64,000 bases of DNA, from assembly GCA_002104945.1 (NCBI GenBank), contig MCFH01000008.1, positions 1 through 64,000 of the forward strand, read 5' to 3'. Under the pieces are notes generated by a model. It was given only the letters and a program-made list of their open reading frames with translations. It was not told where the DNA came from and ran no database searches. The translations under genes were made by a program, and so were the position numbers. Positions 1-9,207 of the stretch are shown here, piece by piece. This DNA comes from Piromyces finnis (Eukaryota; Neocallimastigomycota; Neocallimastigomycetes; Neocallimastigales; Neocallimastigaceae). Numbering within the stretch: position 1 is the first letter of the stretch; every line of letters begins with the position of its first letter.

Positions 1-1803
1 TGTTTTAATCCAATGAAGATATTCTTGCTTCCTAAATTCATTACATCTTTTGTGGATGTAATCAATGAGCTTACGGTAGATTTTAATTCTTTTAATAAAT
101 TCATCTATATCATAAATTCTTTCTTTTTTAAATCTCTTATACAACTTCATTTTGATTTTTTGAAGATTAAAAATTTGTTGTGAAATATGAAATGAAGACT
201 TTATAACATTATTTGCTGAGGTAATACTGAGCTCGTCTGCAATTGAAAAAGCAGTTGAAGTAAACTCTTTGGAAAGTTCATCTGTAGAAATATTAGGATC
301 GTTGAATTTTGCTGAAAGTATTTGGAATTTATTATGACTGAGAATAGATTCCTTTTCCTCAATACATTTTAATCTATTCCATTTCAGAATTTTCTTAGGA
401 ACATTAAAGTCATTAGAAAAATCTTCCATAGGAATAATTTTACCATTAATAAGAAGTGGCTTATGGTCTGATACAGGATAAAAATTATTTATAAATGATC
501 CTGAGTGAATAAGATCTTTCATCTTCGAATTGATAAGAGCATGGTCAATGTCGGAAGATTGATCACCTCGAGTCCAAGAGATAGTAGACCCTCTAAGCGG
601 AAGAATTTCTCAATCTCCTAATCCATTAGTTGATAACCAGTTGGATAATTTTACTTTAGACATATTAAAATCACCAACGAGAATTGATGGATGGGATGAA
701 TGAGTTTGTAACCACAAGCGAACTTCTAACTTTGCATGATCAACATAGTTGTTGTGATGACTATGAGGCATATAAACATTTCCAATCGAGCATTTGAATC
801 TATTCCAGAGACTAAAAGTATAAATAGAAATAATATACTTTCCAGAGAAGTTTTCAAGTGAGGCTTGACATGAATTGTGAAAACCTAAATATAAACCTCT
901 CATTCCCGGAACTGATTCGTCAGCTTTCTTGAAAAAGTGTCTATAGTTTCGCAAAGTAACACGACAAGGATAATCTGTATTCGATCCAGAACCATTACCA
1001 GTTTCTTGGAAACATAAAAATAATGGTTTGAAAATAGCTGTGAAATAGCTAATACTATCTCTCTTTTCGTGATTCCACCCATTGGTGTTCCAACTAAGAC
1101 AAAAAGAAAAGTTATCAGGCTTGTTGGATGAGGAAGAATCGTTGCTATTATTATTATTATTAAAGTCATCGTTATTAATGGATAATGCATCAGAGGAATA
1201 AGTAGAACTATTACTAGATGGCTGTGAAACTGAAGAACTATCAACTATTGAACTGTTATCAGAGTTGATAGAACTATTAGAATTAATTGTTGAATGTTGA
1301 GATTGAAATTGTGTTTGCTGTAGATCTGGAATATTTTCATGATGGGAAACTTGTTGAAGATCTTGTTGAAGATCGGATTGTTGATGAGATTGTTGAACTG
1401 ATTGTTGAAATGATTGTTGAATAGAATGTTGATGTTTATTAGAAACTAAAATTTTACGTTTGAGTGTGGAAAAAGTGTATTTGTGATTCCTTCTACTACG
1501 AGCTGAAAAGGAAATTGAGGTAACTGAAAGTTTCTTCTTTAACATGTGTATGATTTTAATACAATCTTTCGATGAACCATGAACCTTGACTAAGAAAAAG
1601 TGATCATTGAAAGTCTGAAAATATTTAACACTAATAACTGAATTAAATTTATCTTCTAGAATAAACTCGAGTTTTTCCTATAGCATATTTACTGACCATG
1701 ATCGAATACCACGGATAAAGGAGCGAATATCATCTAAGGGGATACCATAAGACCGGGTACTACGTCTGATATAATTCTTATCTTTAATATAAAGGACTGA
1801 CAT
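1..1803 (-). mobile_element. LINE retrotransposon, 5' part with endonuclease domain, broken by two stops, runs off the left edge
   Basis: One minus-strand reading frame runs from an ATG at 1803-1801 to the window edge, interrupted by TAG at 1680-1678 and TGA at 612-610. The residues after each stop continue the same frame sensibly, so these are nonsense mutations in one ancestral ORF. After a Ser/Gln/Asn-rich linker comes an exo-endonuclease-phosphatase domain: LSWNTNGWN, FLCFQETG, GNVYMPH, ILVGDFNMS and, past the TGA, DIDHALI and SDHKPLL, which are the expected catalytic motifs of a LINE endonuclease. The reverse transcriptase would lie off the left edge. The first 40 or so codons are not recognised. 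The element is dead as it stands. It may be the same family as the reverse transcriptase at 3009-5879, but the two do not overlap enough to prove this. Confidence 0.88.
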
Positions 1804-2408
1804 GATAATTAATTCTAATTAAAAAATATTGAATATAAAATAAATACTAATAAAAATTATAAATATAACGTATATGGAAAAAAATCTGTCTCTCTCTCTC
1901 TTCTTAAAAGTACTGGATAGTACAAAAATTGTTACGATGCTTTGTTTAAAGTTTCTTTTTTTTATGAATTCTAGTTGTAAATTTTCTTTAAAAATTCTAG
2001 TTTTGGTTTGTTGTTAGTAAATTCGATTCGCTTTTTGACACTAAAATTGTTTGACTTTACTTTTCATTAAATATTTAAATTGGTAAAAAAATTTGAATCA
2101 AGAATGTCGACACCAGAAAGCTTGTGAATAGTATTTTTACATGATGTAGAGTGAATCAGTCTCTTACAAGAAACAATACAACAATAGCTACATAAATATA
2201 AAAATACAATGCAAATGCTAAAGTTGACTACATTGGATTCTTACAAGAGAAGAGTAGTACTACATGAATACATGAATAAAAGAAAAAATACAACAACAAA
2301 ATGTATTACTCTTCTAATTAAATACTATACAAACTTACCTGAAAAATCAAACATTCACTTATTCATCAAATACTTAAATTTGATGAATAAAATGTTTTTT
2401 AATCGCTC
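1804..2408. other. AT-rich stretch upstream of the LINE, no gene seen
   Basis: This probably holds the LINE 5' untranslated region next to 1803, including a short CT repeat near 1892-1901. A plus-strand open stretch at 2209-2418 has no recognisable protein and ends inside LINE-derived repeats. I see no gene. Confidence 0.5.
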
Positions 2409-2726
2409 AGTACCATGAGCTTAGTCCTAATAATTTTCCCTTAAAGACTAACCAAGCATCCATTGCGCAATACTTGGATTTAATTCTTTCTACTCTCTCA
2501 GTACCATGAGCATGAGTAGACCCCCTTGAGAAACTCTATTTATTAAATAAATGAAGGCACGTTCCCAAGAGGGGAGTACCATGAGCTTAGTCCTAATAAA
2601 TTTCCCTTAAAGACTAACCAAGCATCCATTGCGCAATACTTGGATTTAATTCTTTCTACTCTCTCAGTACCATGAGCATGAGTAGACCCCCTTGAGAAAC
2701 TCCATTTATTAAATAACTGAAGGCAC

Positions 2727-2728
<2 letters not shown>
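2409..2728 (-). repeat. Two tandem copies of a 166-bp LINE-derived unit
   Basis: The unit starting at 2409 restarts at 2575 with only a few differences and ends at 2728, right against a poly-T run. Read on the minus strand it carries LINE coding sequence, including RIKSKYCAMDAW followed by LVFKGKLLGLSSW. A partial third copy lies at 5691-5813 at the 5' end of the neighbouring LINE. The copies therefore come from retrotransposon coding sequence and are not a satellite. Confidence 0.85.
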
Positions 2729-2770
<42 letters not shown>

Positions 2771-5700
2771 GGCATCAAATATTTTAAACTTTATTATTAA
2801 TTTAATTAAAATTATAATACATGTAATGAAAAAATTAAAAATAAAAATAAAAATAAAAAAAAATATGTTTAATTAAACACAAATGAATAAAAATTGGGTA
2901 TAATGTATTCTAGTAATTTTAATTAAAGTAAGAAAGCCACTATCATACTAAAGTATAATAATTGTATTTGACTTCCAATGGGACACCGAGCCAAAGATCG
3001 AAATTTTATCATGGAACAAAATTATGATCTCCATTGGTTGCGCTGGCCCTCCTGGCCTGTCTTACTGTTTCTTCAGCATTGACGCTCTTGGATGTTGCTT
3101 CAAACCTTTTGAACATTGACCATTGCTGGCCAATAGCAAAAGGCATGATTTTGGTTAGAAGTTCCGCGGTTACCGTCAAGAATGGTGTTCCTTCGTTAGT
3201 ACCAGATTGAATCTGACGCTTACAAAGTTCTTTCCATTCCCTTGAATTGTAATTGATATTGTTAAAACTTCTTCCCCCAAGAAGGAATTTAAATATTTTA
3301 CTGCACACACTAGAATAATCATACACATTAATATTCACCGGATTATTAGAACTATTACTATCATTAACTAAATTACTATCTAAATTAGAATTATTATCTT
3401 CACTATTGCTATCATTACTAATATTATTATTTCTATTACTACTATTGTTATTATTACTATTGTTACTATTACTATTGTTATTACTACTATTGTTACTATT
3501 ACTATTAATATTATTACTATCTCTACTGATATTATCAATTTCATTATTATTGATAGGACTATTGGAATTACGTTGACTGAAAAAATTTAATAGCTGGACT
3601 ATGGAATCATAATGTTTAATACGGATATCTCTAAATGTTGGACAATCTAATAACCAATGTTTAATACTTTGATCTCCACACTTGCAACATGGACAGTAGT
3701 TAGGACAAACTGGATCAACAAATTTGGCAGCTTTGGCAACTCTAGCATCCAACTTGTATCCGCTTCTTGCTTTCAATAGCCAGTAGAAGCCATAGGCAAA
3801 CTCTGGGTACTCATAACATAATTTAATAAAATCTTTAGTTTCAATAAATTTATTATCATCATAATATTGCGCTTTGATTGAATTCCTTTTGAGATCTTTC
3901 CAATAAAAGTTTTTAACTGCTTTAACATCTCCATGTTTCTTTAGTTTTTTATCAAGTGTCCTACTTGATTTGAACCACGTGTATTTTCTAAATTTAGGAA
4001 TGTAATTGACAAGGTGTGAGATAATACAATTTGAGTTTTTCCATTTGTTAAAACATCTAACCTGAGCTAATGCACATTTGGCTGACAATGGAGGAATATT
4101 CAAATCTTTTGAGATAGAGTATAAAGATATAAACGATACAGCTTTATGAACTCCGGCAACCCATCGTAATCCTTTGTTAACATGCTTCTGAGCAATCCTA
4201 GACTTAGCTTTGTTGGATCCAAGTAATGGTGCAAAGTATGAAACTCTGCTAATCACTTGTGAGTTAAGTACTAGTTTTTTGAAAGGAATAGGAATATTAG
4301 GATTTCTTAAGAATTTACTGACTGAAAAAAGTCCTTTCAAAACTTTGTTATTAAGAGCTTTAATAACTGGTTTAAGGGACAGATTCTTATCAAATGGAAC
4401 ACCAAGATAAGTATAGCAATCAGTAGTTGGAATGGGTTGTCCTGCTAAGTAAAATGTTGGATCTCTCTTGTTCTGATTTTCTATTGATTCAGGACGAATC
4501 ACCATCGTTGAACATTTCTGGATACCAAATTCCATTTCATTATACAAGGCCCATTCATTAACTCTTCTAAGCATCTTTTTTAAGCATCCTCTTGTTGGAG
4601 CACAAATAACTATATCATCTGCAAAAAGTCCACCACAGCATCGAGTGTCACCTAAACTGACTCCTAGATCTTCGCACTCTCTAAATATATCATTAATAAA
4701 GAGATTAAAGAGAATAGGAGAAAGAGGGCAACCTTGACGGACTCCTTTCTTCACATCAAAAGATTTCGAGAATTGTCCATCTAATTTGACATTAGCCTTA
4801 GATGTTAAATATAAATTTTTGATGAATTGTAAACTCTTACCTCGGATTCCTAAACAATCTAATTTATGGAGAATATTACCGATTGGGACTGAATCGTATG
4901 CTTTCCTGAGATCTAAAAAGGCCAAATATGTCTCTTTATTATCTAATTGACGTCTACGGCATATTTCTTGGATTGAAATGAAAAGACTAATACTTTCTTC
5001 CTTTTTTCGAAAACCAAATTGTTCAGGTCTAATGAAATTATTCTTTAAACCATATTCTGAGATTCTAGTGGTGACAATTTTGGAAATCAACTTAATACCA
5101 TTATTGATAAGTGATATACCTCGATAGTTATCACAATCTGTCAAATCTCCCTTCTTAGGAATAGAAACAATACTGGATTCATTCCATGAGTTGGGGAAGT
5201 CTCCATCCCAAATACGGTTAAATAATTTAAGAATAAAATTTAAACCATGAGCATCATTATCTGAAGTGGTATTACCAGAAGAATTATTATCTGTAGCATT
5301 ATTAGAATCATTACTTGATGGAATTAATGCTTTGTAAAATTCAATTGGAATACCATCCGGACCTGATGCTTTATAATTTGGAGTAGAGAGGATAGCTGAC
5401 TTGACTTCATCAATACTAATATCTTGGTTGATATCCCACTCATCAAGCATAGGAAGTGAAAAACGTTTATTCGTTGGTTCTTCATACCAATGCTCCAAAT
5501 CAAGACTTACACCACTTGGATCTGATGCAAGGTTTTCGAAATGATCATGCCACACATCTAGTTGTTCTTCCGTAGCAACAACTAATTCTCCATTTTTATT
5601 TTTAATTGGTTGAGCAATAAAGAAAGAATCTTTTCCAATTTTTGCAGTTTTCTTGATCCATTTCCAGGCTGAAGGCACGTTCTCAAGAGGGTACCAAGCA

Positions 5701-5879
5701 TCCATTGCGCAATACTTGGATTTAATTCTTTCTACTCTCTCAGTACCATGAGCATGAGTAGACCCCCTTGAGAAACTACATTTATTAAATAAATGAAGGC
5801 ACGTTCCCAAGAGAGAATTAGCCTTAGATATTAAATATAAATTTTTTGATAAATTGTAAACTCTTTCCTCTAATTCCAA
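2729..5879 (-). mobile_element. LINE retrotransposon with rearranged 5' end, complete 3' end and poly(A) tail
   Basis: Read on the minus strand, the element has a patched 5' end (5878-5691), a long reverse transcriptase frame (to 3009), a 3' untranslated region (3008 to about 2768) and a poly(A) tail seen as about 40 T at 2728-2767. A second copy of this same 3' end lies at 25673-26146 and a third, plus-strand and degenerate, near 56680-57022, which confirms a dispersed family. The 5' patch has two parts: 5878-5816 duplicates an internal reverse transcriptase segment (compare 4855-4790), and 5813-5691 matches the 166-bp unit at 2409-2728. The endonuclease part is missing here, so this copy cannot be autonomous. 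Confidence 0.88.
3009..5879 (-). CDS. LINE reverse transcriptase ORF with C-terminal zinc knuckle (chimeric N-terminus)
   Basis: This is a 956-residue open frame. True reverse transcriptase coding begins near WKWIKKTAKIG (about residue 72). The order is an N-terminal RT region with KASGPDGIP, SIPKKGDLTDCDNYRGIS, AFLDLRKAYDSV, VRQGCPLSPILF, then the catalytic FADDIVICAPT (about residue 420), the thumb with YTYLGVPF, and a C-terminal cysteine cluster CPCCKCG...H...C typical of LINEs. A long Asn/Ser insertion (plus-strand 3360-3560) separates the cysteine cluster from the last conserved block. No stop interrupts it, so it decayed less than the element at the left edge. The first 70 residues are rearranged LINE sequence and probably not a native start. 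Confidence 0.9.
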   Translation of the reverse strand: MELEERVYNLSKNLYLISKANSLLGTCLHLFNKCSFSRGSTHAHGTERVERIKSKYCAMDAWYPLENVPSAWKWIKKTAKIGKDSFFIAQPIKNKNGELVVATEEQLDVWHDHFENLASDPSGVSLDLEHWYEEPTNKRFSLPMLDEWDINQDISIDEVKSAILSTPNYKASGPDGIPIEFYKALIPSSNDSNNATDNNSSGNTTSDNDAHGLNFILKLFNRIWDGDFPNSWNESSIVSIPKKGDLTDCDNYRGISLINNGIKLISKIVTTRISEYGLKNNFIRPEQFGFRKKEESISLFISIQEICRRRQLDNKETYLAFLDLRKAYDSVPIGNILHKLDCLGIRGKSLQFIKNLYLTSKANVKLDGQFSKSFDVKKGVRQGCPLSPILFNLFINDIFRECEDLGVSLGDTRCCGGLFADDIVICAPTRGCLKKMLRRVNEWALYNEMEFGIQKCSTMVIRPESIENQNKRDPTFYLAGQPIPTTDCYTYLGVPFDKNLSLKPVIKALNNKVLKGLFSVSKFLRNPNIPIPFKKLVLNSQVISRVSYFAPLLGSNKAKSRIAQKHVNKGLRWVAGVHKAVSFISLYSISKDLNIPPLSAKCALAQVRCFNKWKNSNCIISHLVNYIPKFRKYTWFKSSRTLDKKLKKHGDVKAVKNFYWKDLKRNSIKAQYYDDNKFIETKDFIKLCYEYPEFAYGFYWLLKARSGYKLDARVAKAAKFVDPVCPNYCPCCKCGDQSIKHWLLDCPTFRDIRIKHYDSIVQLLNFFSQRNSNSPINNNEIDNISRDSNNINSNSNNSSNNNSNSNNSNNNNSSNRNNNISNDSNSEDNNSNLDSNLVNDSNSSNNPVNINVYDYSSVCSKIFKFLLGGRSFNNINYNSREWKELCKRQIQSGTNEGTPFLTVTAELLTKIMPFAIGQQWSMFKRFEATSKSVNAEETVRQARRASATNGDHNFVP

Positions 5880-6997
5880 ATTTTTTTTTTTTTTAGTATT
5901 TTCTTTTACTATATTCTTTACAACTAATAGTAGAATTTTATTTTTCCTTCTTCATAAAAGCTAAAACTAGTAGTAATAAACCTTTTGAAATAATCCAACC
6001 ACTTTTTTTTTTTTTTAAAAAATTAATTTTATAAAACACACCACTTTTTTTTTTTATAAAGAAAAGACACACTTTTTTTTAAATTTTAATTTTATTAAAT
6101 TTATTTTTTTTTTATAAAAAAGAACAATATTAATTTTTATTAAAATACAAAATAAAACAGTAAACTTTTGAAAATATAAAAAAAACTTGAAAATAAAAAA
6201 TAGCAGCTTAATTGTTTATTAAAAAAAAAATTCTATATAAATTTAAAAATGATAAATAATTTGTTATTATTTACCAAAAATGTAAAAAAAAAAAAAACTA
6301 CAAGTTGAAGTCACTCTTTCAATAATAACAATAAAAAAAAAAGTAGGACTAGAATGTAAATTTTTAAGAATTTTTCTTTTATAAGAGACTATTAAAGATT
6401 CTTTATCTTATTATCTTTTTTATATCTTTTAATAAAAATTATCAATCATTCTTTAAATCATTATCTCATTATAAAAACTATCGTTTTCGTGGACATTTCT
6501 TTCTTGCCTAGTAGAAAAAATTACTACTATGTACGATCATTGGCAAAAAATATTTTTAGACGGAAATGCAAACTGATTATAAAATAAGAACTTTATGTTG
6601 AATAAATTCTTATTTTAAAAAATTATATTTACTTTATAATTTAGTAAAATATTCCCCCTTTCTCTATTTCATTGGGATATTAAACTTTAATATTTAAATT
6701 TATATATATTAATATTAAATAGTTTACTTGCCTTTCCTCATAGATATAATATATGTCTATGTATATATATATTATGTGCCTATTTATTTTACATCATTTA
6801 AAGAGGATTAAATTGATTTGAAAAAATACATCTATTTATTTCTCTTTTATTAAAGAGAAACTAAATATCTTTGGTTTTGACATATTCTTTCTCTGGTATC
6901 ATTTAATCCAATTTATATGATTGAGCCACATTAATTGCTTTATGTATTATTAACAATTTATTAAATACTTCTGTGTTGAACATTTTCTTTATAAATT
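5880..6997. other. AT-rich intergenic stretch, no gene seen
   Basis: It starts with poly-T at the LINE boundary and continues with A and T runs. Around 6661-6960 there is slightly less simple sequence with short palindromes such as the TATATAT runs. No coding or RNA gene is apparent. The last part is probably the 3' flank of the gene at 6998. Confidence 0.5.
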
Positions 6998-7519
6998 TTA
7001 ATACACAATTAATGGTTTATCCTGACTCTTCTCGGCACCATTATTTACAATTCTAGTTAAATAATTTGAGTGACTTACCATATTTCTCTTGAGACCTTGA
7101 GATAACTTTGAAATTCCCATAGCAGCATTAATTCTACTTCTTTTTGGTTCCTTGGATTTTTGATTAAAGTAATCAACAGCAGAAAGAGCATTGATGGCTC
7201 TAAATGTAGAGTATTGGTTATTTATTCTTTGGCGGCTTCTAAAAGAAAGTCTTTGAGGAATACTTTGACAAGCACCAAAAGGAGTTATGGTACTCTTTTT
7301 TGTGGATATTCTTGATATTTTTTGAACAGGCTTTGATTTTTCTTCAATTTTTTGTTTTTCATATTCAGTATCTATTGGTCCATTTTGATATAAATCATCG
7401 TAACATCCTTTTCTATTTAAACTTGGATATTGTTCTAAGAAATGGCATATGTCTGAGCAATACATATCATTTTCACGGGCTTGTTTACCACATGGACACC
7501 ATTGTAAATCAACGTTCAT
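6998..7519 (-). CDS. Ecl1-like fungal zinc-binding protein (chronological lifespan family)
   Basis: A single-exon, 173-residue protein starting at ATG 7519-7517. The N-terminus reads DLQWCPCGKQ, then YCSDIC, giving four cysteines at residues 8, 10, 21 and 25. The family known as Ecl1/2/3 in fission yeast has the same arrangement: a short protein with an N-terminal WCxxCG and YCSxxC zinc site, acting as a regulator of lifespan and of nutrient or metal stress responses. The rest is basic and low in recognisable domains. The spacing CxC instead of CxxC in the first pair is slightly unusual. The assignment rests on this small motif and its position at the very N-terminus; the function in this organism is inferred. 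It is upstream of nothing operon-like and has its own flanks. Confidence 0.6.
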   Translation of the reverse strand: MNVDLQWCPCGKQARENDMYCSDICHFLEQYPSLNRKGCYDDLYQNGPIDTEYEKQKIEEKSKPVQKISRISTKKSTITPFGACQSIPQRLSFRSRQRINNQYSTFRAINALSAVDYFNQKSKEPKRSRINAAMGISKLSQGLKRNMVSHSNYLTRIVNNGAEKSQDKPLIVY

Positions 7520-8680
7520 TTTATTTTTTTTTTGTCGATTAATTAAAATAACTTTTTAAAAAAAATTATAATTTTTTTTTTTTTTTTTTGAACTTTTGTT
7601 TAATAAAAATTCTAAAAATAATAATGCAAATTTTTTTTTTTTGTTGCAATTTTGTTCTTTTTATACTTTTTTTTTATTTATTAATTCTAATTTCTTCCAG
7701 TTTTTTCTATTTTTTTTTTACTATTTATTTCTATTATTTACTATATATTAATAACATAATACAATATAAAAGTAATATAATATAAATGATAAATTATTGC
7801 GCAATTTAATTAAATTTAAAAAAAATTTTTTTTGAAATTATTTAATTTTATTGGTTGAATTTTTATTTTTTATTAGCCATCCATTGGTAAGAAATTTCGA
7901 TCCTTTAATGAATCATTTTAATTATAAAAGATAAGATAGCCATAAAATCCAGCCAAAGAAATTTAAGATTTACCAGCCATTTACCACCAAACAATATTAA
8001 GAAAAGTAAAGAAAAAAAAAATTGGAAGAATACTACTAGTTATTAATAAATATAGATACATTATCTTTCTTTATAATAAAAGTAATAAAGGTAGTAGTAG
8101 TAGTAGTAATGTGGTGGTTGTAGTAAAGTAATAAAATACATAAATTATTAAATAAAAAACTTTTTTTAACTTTTTTCATCAATTTTCTTTTATACCACAT
8201 ATTTTACTTTGTGGTGGTAGATACATTTAAAAGAAAATTTTTATTAAGTAAATTCTAACCAATAAATCAAAAAAAAAAAAATATTAATTAGTGAATAAAG
8301 AGGAGAGGGTACGAATAAAGATATTGAATATAGCTTTATTTTTTTTATAGGAATTTAAAATAAGTAAAACTATAATTTTTTTAAAAAAAATACATAATAA
8401 TCATAAATAATAATAATGTTAATATATATATATATATATACTAGTATTAATAACAAAAAAATAAAGGACTATTTTTATTTTAATTATTTTTATTATTATT
8501 ACTGTTACAAATTGGTATATTGAAACATTATATGTAAAAAAGGGGTATATTTTATTATTAAAACAACAACAACAACAAAAAAAAAAAAAATAAATAAAAA
8601 ACATTAAGAAAATATTATATAGTATTATTAAACTTTAATATTTAATATATATATATATATAGGAGTTCGTTTTTTTTTTT
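7520..8680. other. AT-rich intergenic stretch, no gene seen
   Basis: It holds the putative promoter side of the gene ending at 7519 and the 3' flank of the gene starting its last exon at 8681. Poly-T, poly-A, a short TAG repeat (8093-8108) and TA repeats (8423-8440, 8647-8661). Short open stretches here are low-complexity Phe/Ile/Tyr strings and are not believable genes. Confidence 0.5.
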
Positions 8681-9171
8681 TTAATTATTATTATGATCAT
8701 TGTTGTCGTTATTGGAAGAGTCTTCCTTTTTTTCAAAATTTTTATTGTAAACAGAAGGGATTGATCGTAGTTTGAAAAAAGAACCATCATAGTTTAGAGA
8801 TCCTGAAAGATAATCTATATTTTCTTTTTTCATGATACTGCTATTACTAAATGAATCATATTCATAAAGTGAGGTACGTGAACGTTTATAGGAGGGACGA
8901 TCATACTTTAAAAGAAAAGTATCACTACTACGTTTTCTATTGTACCCGCTTTTTTCATTGATATTCATACTGTTCACATTACCACCCTTATTTGTATTAC
9001 TATTTTTGTTATCGGAATTTTGAGTTTTAGTATCACTATTTATATCTCTGTAGTTATCTATTTTTTTATTAACTGTTTCAAAGGTCTTATTATTACCATC
9101 ATTATTATTATTGACCGCCAATATTATGGAGTTATTATTATTACTACTATTGACCGCCGATATTATAGAAC

Positions 9172-9207
<36 letters not shown>

